DNA of 47,568 nucleotides from Ruminococcus sp. (GCA_017526445.1 JAFXRI010000044.1:1-47568), one strand, 5' to 3'. Shown: positions 18,889 through 28,800, numbered from the stretch's first letter. Notes: generated from the sequence alone by a model not told the origin. Translations and numbers: made by a program.

Positions 18889-20256
18889 TCAATGTACCAA
18901 TTCAACGATCGAATCCATTATCGTCGTCCTGAGAAGCTTCAGCTCCTTCGGTCCGGGAGTGGTGATCCTCAGCTGCTCCGGGCTGATAGGCTTGCCGAAG
19001 CGGATAACTACCTTCTTCCTGAACTTGAGCTTTTCACCTTCGTAGTTTATGCCCACAGGTATAACAGGACACTGAGCTACCGCTGCTATCAGCGCAACGC
19101 CGGTCTTGCCCCTGCCTACCTTGCCGTCCTTTGAGCGTGTCCCCTCGGGGAATATAACAAGATTGCGCCCCGAGTTGAGCTTCTCGAATGAGGTGTTTAT
19201 CGCCTGCATATCGCCTTTGCCCCGCTCAACGGGAAAGGCTCCGAATTTTTTGATTATCCATACGAAGAACTTCTTGCCGTGAAAAAGCTCCTCCTTAGCC
19301 ATAAAGGTGTTGGGTACACGGCAGGCCAGGCTTATGAATACCGGGTCCACATATCCCCTGTGATTGGAAGCAAAGATGTTGCTGCCGTCCTTCGGGACAT
19401 TCTCCTTGCCTTCAAATTTCAGATTGTAGGCGATCTTGAATCCGCCTATCACCAGATACCTTAATATATTATAGAAGAACATCCTCACCGGATTGAGCTT
19501 CTTCCCGCGCTTGACAGGCTCGATCCCCGAAAAATCCAGCAAAGGCTTGCGTTCCTTTTTCGCACCGGCTGCCGGCGGTTCGCCCTTGGTCCCGGTCTTC
19601 TCCTTTATAACGGCGATCACTCTCTCCACCGCCTCGTCAAGAGTCAGCGAGGTCGAGTCCACCTCCACCGCATCCTCAGCCTTTTTCAGCGGAGCCGTCT
19701 CACGGTGCGTGTCATTGTAGTCCCTCTGGTTTATATCTGCCAGCACTTCCTCATAGGTAGAAGGATCCCCCTTCTCCTGAAGCTCCCTGAAGCGCCTGTT
19801 CGCACGTTCCTCTGCCGATGCGGTCAGGAATATCTTGACCTGAGCCTTCGGCAGCACTACTGTTCCGATGTCTCTGCCGTCCATGATTATATCGTTCTTT
19901 GCGGCAATATCCCTCTGCAGGTCGAACAGGAAGGTCCTTACCTCCGGTATCGCCGACACCTTTGAAGCCCCCATCGAGATCTCGGGAGTGCGTATCTTGT
20001 CCGAAACGTCCTCGCCGTTGACCACAACGTGCTGAGATCCTTCTCTGTATTCAAGTCTTACATCTATACCCGGCAGAGCCCCGATGACCTTTTCGCTGTC
20101 ATCAGCAGCTATCCCCTGCGAGATCATATAATATGCTATCGAGCGGTAAAGCGCACCCGTATCCACATATACGAATCTCAGAGCCGCCGCCGCCTTCTTG
20201 GCGATAGTTGATTTACCGGCACCCGAAGGCCCGTCAAGAGCAACATTTATTCCCAT
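18889..20256 (-). CDS. cmk-plsC: Cmk-PlsC fusion: cytidylate kinase plus acylglycerol-phosphate acyltransferase
   Basis: 455 aa. Residues 1-220 are CMP/dCMP kinase with P-loop GPSGAGKSTIAKK, the GALYR motif and MDGRDIGTVVLP. After a linker, residues about 250-455 are a PlsC-type acyltransferase with NHRGYVDP (the NHx4D catalytic motif) and FPEGTRSKDGK. The enzyme would therefore join nucleotide salvage to phosphatidic-acid synthesis in one chain. AGGAGG precedes the ATG. It has its own consensus promoter and is co-transcribed with ispH-rpsA, an order seen in other Clostridia. Confidence 0.95.
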   Translation of the reverse strand: MGINVALDGPSGAGKSTIAKKAAAALRFVYVDTGALYRSIAYYMISQGIAADDSEKVIGALPGIDVRLEYREGSQHVVVNGEDVSDKIRTPEISMGASKVSAIPEVRTFLFDLQRDIAAKNDIIMDGRDIGTVVLPKAQVKIFLTASAEERANRRFRELQEKGDPSTYEEVLADINQRDYNDTHRETAPLKKAEDAVEVDSTSLTLDEAVERVIAVIKEKTGTKGEPPAAGAKKERKPLLDFSGIEPVKRGKKLNPVRMFFYNILRYLVIGGFKIAYNLKFEGKENVPKDGSNIFASNHRGYVDPVFISLACRVPNTFMAKEELFHGKKFFVWIIKKFGAFPVERGKGDMQAINTSFEKLNSGRNLVIFPEGTRSKDGKVGRGKTGVALIAAVAQCPVIPVGINYEGEKLKFRKKVVIRFGKPISPEQLRITTPGPKELKLLRTTIMDSIVELVH

Positions 20257-20291
20257 AGTTATCCTCCTGTAACAAAAGGGCTGTAAACTGT

Positions 20292-20320
20292 ATTATAACA
20301 CATCACACCGCATTTGTCAA
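20292..20320 (-). promoter_or_regulatory. Sigma-A promoter of cmk-plsC/ispH-rpsA
   Basis: Perfect consensus on the minus strand: TTGACA (20320-20315), 17 nt, TATAAT (20297-20292), 35 nt upstream of the start codon. It separates this operon from the BaiN-like gene before it. Confidence 0.88.
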
Positions 20321-20346
20321 TCATTTTCCGGCGTCCTGCCGGTTTG

Positions 20347-21570
20347 CTATCCGTTGGCGCAGGCATAGGCCGTGGAAAAGGCTATCTGCAGATTGAATCC
20401 CCCGGTGTAGGCATCCACATCCAGTACCTCCCCGATGAAGTACAGTCCCTTTACCAGCTTCGACTCCATATTCTTCGGCGAGATCTCATCCGTGCAGACT
20501 CCCCCGCGGGTGATGATCGCTTCCTCCACCGGACGAAGTCCCTTCACCTCAAATGTCAGTTCCTTTAGCAGCCTTACCAGCCCCGCCCGTTCCTCGGCGG
20601 TGATCTGGTTTCCCTTCTTGAAGCCGTCTATCCCGCTCCTCCTGACGATAACAGGTATCGCCTTTGCAGGCAGCAGCTTCCTCAGCAGATTTGAAAAGTC
20701 CTTGTTGGGCTGCTCGGAAATATCCCTGAGTATCCGCTCATCCAGCTTCTGCTCCGACAGTCCCGGCTTCAGATCCACCGCTATGCGGTATTTCCTGCCC
20801 GACAGCTCCCCGATGTGAGCCGATGCCGAAAGTATCAGCGGCCCGCTCATCCCGAAGTGAGTGAACAGCATCTCACCCAGTTCGGTGTACAGGGGCTTCT
20901 TCTGCTCCCCCTCGTACAGCGAGACGGTGCAGTTGCGAAGCGACAGCCCCATCATCTCGGCGCAGTCTCTCCCCTCGCAGACTATCGGCACGAGCGAGGG
21001 CCTTATCTCCGTCACTCTGTGCCCCGCGCTCTCCGCCAGCCTGTACCCGTCCCCGGTGGAGCCGGTCACGGAATAGCTCCTCCCGCCGGTAGCCACCACC
21101 GTCTTTGCTGCGCGGTATTCCTCACTCGCCGAACGCGCCCCGAGACAGGCCCCGTCCCCGGTGATAAGTTCTTCTATCTCGTCCCTGACGATGCGCACTC
21201 CCGCGTCCCGACAGGCATTCACCAGCGCATCACGGATGTCCGATGCCCTGTCGCTCTCGGGGAACACCCTGTTCCCCCGTTCGGTCTTGAGCGGTATCCC
21301 CAGGCTCTCGAAAAAAGCCATAGTATCCTCCGGCGTGAACCTCGACAGCGCCGAAAACATAAATTTCGGGTTCCTGGGGATGCTGCTCATCACAGTGCGC
21401 ACATCGCAGTTGTTCGTGACATTGCACCGCCCCTTGCCGGTAATGCAGAGCTTCTGCCCGCATTTCTTTTCATGCTCGGCAACTATGACCTCCTCGCCCA
21501 GCCACGCCGCCTGTACGGCGCAGAAAAGCCCGGCAGCTCCGCCGCCTATTATCAGTCTGTCACAGTTCAA
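20347..21570 (-). CDS. BaiN/HI0933-like flavoprotein (NAD(P)/FAD oxidoreductase)
   Basis: 407 aa. The N-terminal dinucleotide-binding fold IIGGGAAGLFCAVQAA is followed by the family signature KCGQKLCITGKGRCNVTNN. The C-terminal part has a second FAD contact, LYFIGEVLDVDAYTGGFNLQ. The family is widespread; BaiN was named for bile-acid dehydroxylation, but most members have no proven substrate. The start is a TTG at 21570 preceded by GGGGGGTG. It lies 31 nt after the RpiR-type regulator gene on the same strand and is probably in one operon with it. Confidence 0.88.
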   Translation of the reverse strand: MNCDRLIIGGGAAGLFCAVQAAWLGEEVIVAEHEKKCGQKLCITGKGRCNVTNNCDVRTVMSSIPRNPKFMFSALSRFTPEDTMAFFESLGIPLKTERGNRVFPESDRASDIRDALVNACRDAGVRIVRDEIEELITGDGACLGARSASEEYRAAKTVVATGGRSYSVTGSTGDGYRLAESAGHRVTEIRPSLVPIVCEGRDCAEMMGLSLRNCTVSLYEGEQKKPLYTELGEMLFTHFGMSGPLILSASAHIGELSGRKYRIAVDLKPGLSEQKLDERILRDISEQPNKDFSNLLRKLLPAKAIPVIVRRSGIDGFKKGNQITAEERAGLVRLLKELTFEVKGLRPVEEAIITRGGVCTDEISPKNMESKLVKGLYFIGEVLDVDAYTGGFNLQIAFSTAYACANG

Positions 21571-21601
21571 GCTCTCACCCCCCGGAAAGGAACCTTATCT
21601 C

Positions 21602-22495
21602 TTATTCTGCCAACGGCTTCAGCAGGTCTGACGAATTGTCCGATTTTTCGTACACATCGTACTCCTCCCAGATCTGCTCCAGCCTCTCGAAGTTCTTGGA
21701 AACGCGGTCTGTGTCAGTGATCGACACCGCCACGATCAAAGCATTTATAAGGCTCAGCGGCGCCACCAGCGAGTCCACGAAGGACGCCATATCGCTGTGC
21801 GCCAGCAGCAGAGTATCCGCATACTGCGCCAGCGGCGAACTTATGGAATCGGTCAGCGCGATAACGTGAGTACCCTTGCTCTTTGCAAACTGCAAAGCCT
21901 TCACCGTCTGTCTCGAATATCTCGGGAATGATATCCCGATGATAACATCCTTCTCATCCATATGCAGTATCTGCTCGAACATCTCGCTGGTGGAAGAATT
22001 GTGCACCAGCTTCACCTTCGGGAAGATAAGCGTGAAATAATAGCTCATAAAGCTCGCCAAAGGCGCCGTGCTCCTTGCCGCAAGGATGTATATGGTGTTG
22101 CAGGAGGTTATCATATCCACTGCGCGGTTGAAGTCTTCCACCGAGGTCTCCTCCAGCGTCCGCCTGATCTTTTCAATATCAAGGCTCAGCACCCTCTCCA
22201 GTACATCGTCCCTGGTGAGCCTGTCGTTCATGACCTCTATCCTCTGCACAGCAGTCAGCTTGTTCCGCATCAGTCCCTGCAAAGCCCTCTGCAGCGCAGG
22301 ATACCCGTCGTATCCCAGCTCGGTCGCAAACCTCACCACCGTCGATTCGCTCACCCCGACAGTCACTCCCAGCCTCTGTGCGGTCATGAAAGCAGCCTTG
22401 TCGTAATGCGAAAGGATGAAATTGGCGATGAGCTTGTGCCCCTTCGACAGCTTGGGAAGCCTTTCGTTTATCAGTGCAAAAAGATCCTTTTCCAT
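21602..22495 (-). CDS. MurR/RpiR-family transcriptional regulator
   Basis: 297 aa. The N-terminal helix-turn-helix (residues 1-78) contains GVSESTVVRFATELGYDGY, typical of RpiR. The SIS sugar-phosphate-binding domain lies at about 125-260 (NTIYILAARSTAPLASF; IGISFPRYSRQTV). Such regulators respond to phosphosugars. GGAGGG lies 6 nt upstream of the ATG at 22495; the longer frame upstream lacks this. Nearby genes give no clear sugar target. Confidence 0.9.
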   Translation of the reverse strand: MEKDLFALINERLPKLSKGHKLIANFILSHYDKAAFMTAQRLGVTVGVSESTVVRFATELGYDGYPALQRALQGLMRNKLTAVQRIEVMNDRLTRDDVLERVLSLDIEKIRRTLEETSVEDFNRAVDMITSCNTIYILAARSTAPLASFMSYYFTLIFPKVKLVHNSSTSEMFEQILHMDEKDVIIGISFPRYSRQTVKALQFAKSKGTHVIALTDSISSPLAQYADTLLLAHSDMASFVDSLVAPLSLINALIVAVSITDTDRVSKNFERLEQIWEEYDVYEKSDNSSDLLKPLAE

Positions 22496-22573
22496 AATAA
22501 ACCCTCCGGTATATGAATTACTGTGCACAGTCGGGATATCCTCTGCGGCGGTGCGCATTTAGTATTGTCAGTG

Positions 22574-23521
22574 TCAGCGTTCGCTTTGTTCTTTTTCGGG
22601 TATGACCGTCAGCCCCTTGCCGTCGGAAACGAAGGTCACAGTCCCGCAGTCACGGGTAATGTATGTCTTTCCTGCAAGAGCGCTGAGCTTCACCAGCGTC
22701 TTCTCCGAGGGATGCCCGTAGTCATTGTCCGCCCCGCAGGAGATCACCGCGTATGACGGCCTGACTGCCGCAAGAAATATCTCCGAGCTGGCCGACGTGC
22801 TTCCGTGGTGTCCCACCTTCAGCACATCTGCCCTCAGCTCCGCTCCCCTGGCGATCAGTCCCTTTTCCTCCTGCTCTCCGCAGTCCCCCGTCACAAGAAA
22901 GCTGTTCTCTCCGTGGGTGATCCTTACCACCAGCGAGTCATCGTTAATATCCTCGCTCAGCTCCGCCGGTGCATATATCTTCACCCCGAAGTTTCCCACC
23001 TCAAAGCTCTCGTCCCTGCTTATCCTGTCGATCCCGACGCCCCGCCTGTCCGCAGCCTTTATAAGCTTATCACAGCTCGCCGTACTGCCTGCCAGCCTGT
23101 CCGGGATGTCTGGCATTATCACCCTTCCGACATCAAAGCTCTTTATGATATCCGCCATCTCGCCCATATGGTCCGAATGGGGATGAGTTATCACAACACA
23201 GTCCAGCGCCGGTATATCCAGGCTCCTGATGTAAGCAATGACGCTGTCGCGCCCGTCGCTCTCGCCCGAGTCTATCAGCATCGCCTGCCCGTCCGATACG
23301 CACAGCGTGCAGTCTCCCTGCCCCACATCGATGAACCTCACCGAGTCGGAGGCGTCCGGCGCCGCAGGCTGCTTGAACAGCAGGCTCCCGTCTATGACGC
23401 CCGTCCTGACAAGTACCGTCAGTACAAGCGCCGCGATCACCGCCGCCGCCAGCAGATACGCCGTGAACCGTGCCTTTTGAAGACTGTTCCTGCGCCTTGA
23501 CTGTTTCTTCCTTCTGCTCAT
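22574..23521 (-). CDS. ComEC-like extracellular metallo-beta-lactamase-fold hydrolase
   Basis: 315 aa. A very basic start (MSRRKKQSRRRN) and a single transmembrane helix (about 18-40) anchor it with the enzyme outside. The metallo-beta-lactamase fold has the full metal set: THPHSDHMGE, VTGDCGEQEE and KVGHHGSTSASS. It resembles the C-terminal hydrolase domain of ComEC/Rec2 without the channel, so it may act on nucleic acid or nucleotides outside the cell. The ATG overlaps the stop of the YgiQ gene by four bases. Confidence 0.88.
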   Translation of the reverse strand: MSRRKKQSRRRNSLQKARFTAYLLAAAVIAALVLTVLVRTGVIDGSLLFKQPAAPDASDSVRFIDVGQGDCTLCVSDGQAMLIDSGESDGRDSVIAYIRSLDIPALDCVVITHPHSDHMGEMADIIKSFDVGRVIMPDIPDRLAGSTASCDKLIKAADRRGVGIDRISRDESFEVGNFGVKIYAPAELSEDINDDSLVVRITHGENSFLVTGDCGEQEEKGLIARGAELRADVLKVGHHGSTSASSEIFLAAVRPSYAVISCGADNDYGHPSEKTLVKLSALAGKTYITRDCGTVTFVSDGKGLTVIPEKEQSER

Positions 23522-25413
23522 CGTTTCCTGCGGGGCCCCCTGCCTCCGCTCCTGTTCGCCGGCGACCTCCGGGCATTACTGCCGGCCTGCTTTGCCGCAG
23601 CCGCATTCTTCGCCCTGACATATTCCCCGTCCGGCGGCACCAGCTTGCCTTCACCGTGTCCGATAAGGTCCTGCCTGCCCGCCTTGCAGAGCGCCTCGAT
23701 TATCCTTCGCCTGTTCTCCGGCCGGAAATACTGCAGCAAAGCCCGCTGCATCCCCTTCTCCTCGGGAGTCTTCGCCACATACACCTTCTCCATAGAATAC
23801 GGATCCAGCCCCGTGTAGAACATACACGTCGAGATCGTCCCCGGCGTCGGATAAAAGTCCTGTACCTGCTCGGGATGTATGCGGTTCTCTTTCAGGAATA
23901 GCGCCAGCTCCACCGCGTCCTGCAGTTTCGAGCCGGGGTGTGAGCTCATAAGGTAAGGCACCAGATACTGTTCCAGCCCCTCACGCTTGTTTATCTCGTA
24001 ATACTTCTTCTGAAATCTCTTGTATGCCTCGATATGCGGTTTGCCCATCCTGTCGAGCACCGCCGCCGAGCAGTGCTCCGGCGCCACCTTCAGCTGCCCG
24101 CTTATGTGGTATCTGATAAGCTCTGTCATAAACTCGTCGCTCTTGTCCTCGATAAGATAATCGTACCTTATCCCCGAGCGTATGAATACCTTTTTTACGC
24201 CCCTGATCTGCCTCAGCTTTCTCAGCATCGCCAGATACTGCGTGTGATCCACTTCAAGATTGGGACATGGTCTGGGTGCCAGACACTTCCTGCCCTTGCA
24301 GAGCCCCGCCGTCAGCTGTTTGTGACAGGAGGGCTGCCTGAAATTGGCCGTGGGCCCGCCCACGTCGTGTATGTATCCCTTGAAATCGGGGAGCCCCGTC
24401 AGCATCTCCGCCTCCCGGAGCACGCTCTCCTCGCTCCTTACCGTCACCCTCCTGCCCTGATGCAGAGCGATCGAGCAGAAGTTGCAGAAGCCGAAGCAGC
24501 CCCTGTTATGTGTTATCGAAAAGCGTACCTCCTTGATCGAAGGCACCCCTCCCTCTTTCTCGTACATCGGATGATATGTCCTCTCATAGGGCAGCGAATA
24601 TACTTCGTCCAGCTCCTCCGTTGTCAGTGAGAGAGCAGGCGGGTTCTGCACCAGCATCTTGTCTCCGTGACGCTGTATCACCGTCCTGCCATAGACCTCA
24701 TCCTGCTGATCGTACTGTATCCGGCAGGCTTTTGCATACAGCTCCTTGCTCTCGCAGACCTCCTTGTAGGACGGACACTGCACCGCACCGATGGGCGTCT
24801 CCTTCGTGTCGCAGAGATAGCAGGTCCCCCGCACGTCCCGTATCTGCGATACAGGCTCTCCTGCGTTCAGACGGTCCGCCAGCTCCGAAACGGAATGTTC
24901 ACCCATCCCGAACATCAGTATATCCGCACCGCTGTCAACAAGCACCGACGGCATAACACGGTCGCTCCAGTAATCGTAATGGGCGAACCTCCTCAGCGAG
25001 ACCTCCAGCCCTCCGCAGAGTATGGGTATCTCAGGTGCCGCCGCCCTGCACATCCTCGAATAGACCGTCGCCGCCCTGTCAGGCCGCTTCCCTGCCTTGT
25101 TCCCCGCCGAATATGCGTCATCCGAGCGCTTCTTCTTTGCCGAGGTGTAGTGCGCCACCATAGAGTCTATGTTTCCCGCCGATACCAGCCACGCCAGCCT
25201 TGGCTTTCCCAGCCGCAGCACGCTTTTCGGATCTCTCCAGTCCGGCTGTGCAATGATCCCGCAGGTGTAGCCCTTGTGCTCCAGCACCCTTGTTATGATA
25301 GCACATCCGAAGCTCGGGTGATCGACATAAGCATCCCCGAGGATGTAAACGAAATCCAGCTGATCTATCCCTCTGTCCTTCATATCCTGCCTGCTCACGG
25401 GCATGAATGCCAT
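23518..25413 (-). CDS. YgiQ-family radical SAM protein
   Basis: 631 aa. It has the N-terminal UPF0313 region (FVYILGDAYVDHPSFG) and a radical-SAM cluster site CFGFCNFC (CxxxCxxC, around residue 303). The C-terminus is Lys/Arg-rich and low in complexity (RRSPANRSGGRGPRRKR). The reaction of this family is not established. I chose the ATG at 25413 (MAFMPVS), which has a GGGGG ribosome site 8 nt upstream; a GTG three codons earlier is possible. It couples to the ComEC-like gene by a 4-base overlap. Confidence 0.93.
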   Translation of the reverse strand: MAFMPVSRQDMKDRGIDQLDFVYILGDAYVDHPSFGCAIITRVLEHKGYTCGIIAQPDWRDPKSVLRLGKPRLAWLVSAGNIDSMVAHYTSAKKKRSDDAYSAGNKAGKRPDRAATVYSRMCRAAAPEIPILCGGLEVSLRRFAHYDYWSDRVMPSVLVDSGADILMFGMGEHSVSELADRLNAGEPVSQIRDVRGTCYLCDTKETPIGAVQCPSYKEVCESKELYAKACRIQYDQQDEVYGRTVIQRHGDKMLVQNPPALSLTTEELDEVYSLPYERTYHPMYEKEGGVPSIKEVRFSITHNRGCFGFCNFCSIALHQGRRVTVRSEESVLREAEMLTGLPDFKGYIHDVGGPTANFRQPSCHKQLTAGLCKGRKCLAPRPCPNLEVDHTQYLAMLRKLRQIRGVKKVFIRSGIRYDYLIEDKSDEFMTELIRYHISGQLKVAPEHCSAAVLDRMGKPHIEAYKRFQKKYYEINKREGLEQYLVPYLMSSHPGSKLQDAVELALFLKENRIHPEQVQDFYPTPGTISTCMFYTGLDPYSMEKVYVAKTPEEKGMQRALLQYFRPENRRRIIEALCKAGRQDLIGHGEGKLVPPDGEYVRAKNAAAAKQAGSNARRSPANRSGGRGPRRKR

Positions 25414-25430
25414 GCCGTACACCCCCTTGC

Positions 25431-26036
25431 CTACTTAGCCGTCCACTCCCAGTTGAGTCCCCGGCTGTGTACCCACGAATGATAGTATCTCTGATCTCCC
25501 GGCATATAATCGTAATCCAGCTCCGGCTCAAAGCCCTCCAGAAGGTCCATTGCCTCGCCAAGCACCTGCTCCGCAGTCTTTCCCGCTATATCCAGCTTTA
25601 CTTCATTGGGCATCAGCGGCCTCGACGAGATCAGTGCATTCAGCCTCCCGACACCCTCCGGCGCATAAAGCCCGCCTTCGTTCTTCGCACGGTGTATCAT
25701 CTGTACCTTTATCTGCTCCGGATCCGAGGAGCAAAGCCTTATGACGATGAACCTGTGCCCCTTGAATAACACCGGCAGCTCCCGCACCCTGAGATCGTCA
25801 AAGTCGTTTACTATAATGTTCCTGAACCCGGTGTTGTGAAAGTATTCTATCTGACAGAGCACATTCCCCCAGCAGACCTTTTCCTCATACGCCCCCTCGT
25901 CGGAAACGTAAGGCGGCACCGTGAATTCCGGCACCATGTTCTGCTCGATCAGCACTCCCCCCAGCTTCCCGCAAAGCCCGCGGGAAAGGGTGGATTTGCC
26001 CACAGCCGAGGGGCCTGTCACAAAAATGAATTCCAT
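25431..26036 (-). CDS. P-loop kinase-like protein
   Basis: 201 aa. Walker A is FVTGPSAVGKSTLSRGL, as in guanylate-kinase and AAA_18-type nucleoside kinases. A second acidic strand, NIIVNDFDDLRV, could bind magnesium. The C-terminus (DYDYMPGDQRYYHSW) is not part of any family I recognise. The substrate is unknown. Two ATGs in tandem follow AGGAG; the second (26036) has the better spacing. The first overlaps the ftsK stop (TGATG), so it is translated together with ftsK. Confidence 0.7.
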   Translation of the reverse strand: MEFIFVTGPSAVGKSTLSRGLCGKLGGVLIEQNMVPEFTVPPYVSDEGAYEEKVCWGNVLCQIEYFHNTGFRNIIVNDFDDLRVRELPVLFKGHRFIVIRLCSSDPEQIKVQMIHRAKNEGGLYAPEGVGRLNALISSRPLMPNEVKLDIAGKTAEQVLGEAMDLLEGFEPELDYDYMPGDQRYYHSWVHSRGLNWEWTAK

Positions 26037-26038
26037 CA

Positions 26039-28783
26039 TCAGCTCCTGCCCTGTCTCTCGTACCACTCTTCCTTGGTAATGTTTATCTTCCTCGGCTTCG
26101 AGCCCTCCTGCGGGCCGATTATGCCCATGGCTTCGATGTCGTCCATAATGCGAGCCGCCCTCGGGAAGCCCAGCTTCAGCTTTCTCTGCAGGAACGCCGT
26201 CGAAGCGTTCCCCGTCTCCACGATTATCGTTATCGCCTGATTGGTCAGATCGTCATCCGGATTGAGCTCCACATCATCGGCAGATACTGCATTCTTGTTC
26301 TTTGCCTGCTCCAGCTCACGCTGATTGCGCTCCACCTCGTGAACGATCTCCTCGTCGTATTCGTTGCCCAGTTCGTTTTTCAGGAACTTCACCACGTTGC
26401 GTATCTCGTTGGTGGAAGCAAACCCGCTCTGTATCCTCAAAGGCTTGGGATATCCCACCGGCTTGTACAGAAGATCTCCGCGTCCCAGCAGATCCTCGGC
26501 GCCGATCTCGTCAAGTATTACTCTCGAGTCGATGTTCGACGATACCGACAGCGCAGTACGGCTGGGGATGTTCGCCTTGATAAGTCCCGTGATAACGTCC
26601 GTTCTCGGCGACTGCGTCGCTATGAGCATATGCATACCTGCCGCACGGGCCAGCTGTGCCAGTCTCATTACCGACTCCTCCACCTCGCTCTTTGCCGCCA
26701 GCATCAGATCCGCAAACTCGTCGATGATTATAACGACATAGTGCAGCTTCCTGTAACCAAGCTCCGGGTTCTCGTCAACGTATTCGTTGTAGTCCTCAAT
26801 GTTCTTCACACCGTTGGCTTCAAACAGATTGTACCGGCGCATCATCTCGTTGACCGCCCAGCCCAGAGCACCCGCCGCCTTCATAGGATCGGTCACAACG
26901 GGTATCAGCAGATGCGGTATGCCGTTATATACCGGGAACTCCACCTTCTTGGGATCTATGAGTATCAGCCTTACCTCTTCCGGCGTAGCGTGATAGAGTA
27001 TGTTAAGTATTATCGAGTTGGTGAATACCGATTTACCGGAACCGGTGGTGCCGGCGATGAGCATATGGGGCATCGTTGCGATGTCTCCCATAACGATGTT
27101 TCCGTCAATGTCCTTGCCCACCGCAAAGGACAGCTTGCTCTTTGCGTTCCTGTAATCGTCGCTGTCGATAAGCTCCCTCAGCGATACGCTGTCCCGGTTG
27201 AGGTTCGGCACTTCCACACCGATAGCCGCCTTGCCAGGTATGGGTGCTATGCGCACTCCGTTGGTCGCCAGGTTCAGCGCTATGTCCTTAGCCCTGTTCT
27301 CGATCTTGCTTACCGATACTCCCCTGCCCGGCTCCAGCTCGTACCTCGTTACCGAAGGTCCGCGGCTTATGCCCACAAGATTTGTCTTTATGCCGAAGTC
27401 CTCCAGCGTCTGTACCAGCTTGAGCGACTTGCTCTTGATCTCCGCCTGTATCTCCGCCTGTGAGGTCTGATTGCTGGCATATTTGAGTATGTCCACCGGC
27501 GGACAGGTGTAAACGGGTATCGTCTCCTCCTGCTTCACCATCGAGGTCTGACCGTTGGGATCAACATAGACCTCCTTCTGCTTCACCTCCGGCTTTTTGA
27601 GCGTGCGGTGAGCTGCCGGCTTCTGCTCCGGCTCTGTCAGTACAGCACCGGCAGGCTCCTGCTCAGCCGCAGACTTTGTATCCTCATCATCACCGAACAG
27701 CTTGTCATATACGGTTTTCCCCGCTGCCTCCTCAGCCTCTTCCCGGGGGATCTTTGCATTCTTCTCAGGCAGATCCCATACCCTTCCCCTGCCGAACTTC
27801 GGCAAAGTGATCTCGGGCCTGTCCTGATTGTTCTTCAGATTTTCCTCCCGCTCCTTTTCTGCATCGAGGATCTCAGCCTCAGTAGGCTGGCTGCTCATCC
27901 CCACAGCCTCTTCGATAAGCTTGGAAATATCCGTTTTAGGCGGCTCCGGCTCCTCCCCCTTCGGAGTGTACGGAGTAACTTCTGTCCCCTTTTTTGTACG
28001 CTTGGCCTTGGCTTCCTTCTCCGTCTCCTCGTCGCGGTAGTATTTCGCTATGTCCACACGGGGCTTTTCCTTGCCGGTCTCAGCCTGCTCACGGGCCTGC
28101 TGCTCAGCTTTGAGCCTCATCTTCTCCTCGTGAGCCGCCGCACGCTCGGCACGCTCAGCGCCCACAGCCTTGTATCCTCCCACAAAGGGCTTGGATACCG
28201 CCTTGAACAGCTGCGGCAGCGTAACGTTCGTCAGCAGCATTATGAACGTGAAATCCAGCAGCAGTACGACTATCGCACCGCCCACCTTCTTGAATAACGC
28301 CAGCAGCGGCCAGCCTATCAGAGCCGCAGCCACACCGCCGCCCGAAAGCGTGGTGCCGCCGCTGTATAAAAACTGTATCTTCTTCCCGAAGGATGTCCCC
28401 ACGATGGGATCTCCGAAAAGTATCTGCGCCGTCGCGCTGAACAGCAGCATCATCACAACGCCCTGTATCACTCTGGCGATGATGGTGCTCTGCTTCTTGT
28501 CGGATGCTATCTGCATAGCCACATAGATTATCAGCGGCCCCAGCAGGAACACCGATATCCCGAATATGCCGCGGTTGACTATGAACATCTTCTCCCAGAA
28601 CCCGTCCCCGCGGACGTATGTGAGCAGCAGCTCGGCAACTCCGAGGAAAAACAGTATGTAGCTCCAGAAGCGCCTTGTCTCCCTGGCCTCCGAAGCAGAC
28701 GTTTTCTTTTTTGCAGCAGGCTTTTTAGCTGTGCTCCTCGTCCTGCCCGAACCGGCAGTTCCCTTTCCCTTAGCGGATGCCAT
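26039..28783 (-). CDS. ftsK: FtsK/SpoIIIE DNA translocase
   Basis: 914 aa. The N-terminus has four membrane helices (about residues 30-190), then a long charged linker (about 200-430) rich in Glu, Lys and Pro. The RecA-like motor follows, with Walker A IAGTTGSGKSVFTNS (about residue 580) and Walker B VVIIIDEFADLM. The C-terminal gamma winged helix (ITIIVETGNASTAFLQRKL...GFPRAARIMD) reads KOPS/SRS-type sequences. It pumps chromosomal DNA through the septum at division or sporulation. The start MASAKGKG at 28783 has GAGGTG upstream; the longer frame starts inside the uppP terminator. Confidence 0.95.
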   Translation of the reverse strand: MASAKGKGTAGSGRTRSTAKKPAAKKKTSASEARETRRFWSYILFFLGVAELLLTYVRGDGFWEKMFIVNRGIFGISVFLLGPLIIYVAMQIASDKKQSTIIARVIQGVVMMLLFSATAQILFGDPIVGTSFGKKIQFLYSGGTTLSGGGVAAALIGWPLLALFKKVGGAIVVLLLDFTFIMLLTNVTLPQLFKAVSKPFVGGYKAVGAERAERAAAHEEKMRLKAEQQAREQAETGKEKPRVDIAKYYRDEETEKEAKAKRTKKGTEVTPYTPKGEEPEPPKTDISKLIEEAVGMSSQPTEAEILDAEKEREENLKNNQDRPEITLPKFGRGRVWDLPEKNAKIPREEAEEAAGKTVYDKLFGDDEDTKSAAEQEPAGAVLTEPEQKPAAHRTLKKPEVKQKEVYVDPNGQTSMVKQEETIPVYTCPPVDILKYASNQTSQAEIQAEIKSKSLKLVQTLEDFGIKTNLVGISRGPSVTRYELEPGRGVSVSKIENRAKDIALNLATNGVRIAPIPGKAAIGVEVPNLNRDSVSLRELIDSDDYRNAKSKLSFAVGKDIDGNIVMGDIATMPHMLIAGTTGSGKSVFTNSIILNILYHATPEEVRLILIDPKKVEFPVYNGIPHLLIPVVTDPMKAAGALGWAVNEMMRRYNLFEANGVKNIEDYNEYVDENPELGYRKLHYVVIIIDEFADLMLAAKSEVEESVMRLAQLARAAGMHMLIATQSPRTDVITGLIKANIPSRTALSVSSNIDSRVILDEIGAEDLLGRGDLLYKPVGYPKPLRIQSGFASTNEIRNVVKFLKNELGNEYDEEIVHEVERNQRELEQAKNKNAVSADDVELNPDDDLTNQAITIIVETGNASTAFLQRKLKLGFPRAARIMDDIEAMGIIGPQEGSKPRKINITKEEWYERQGRS

Positions 28784-28800
28784 CTGTGTCTTTTCACCTC

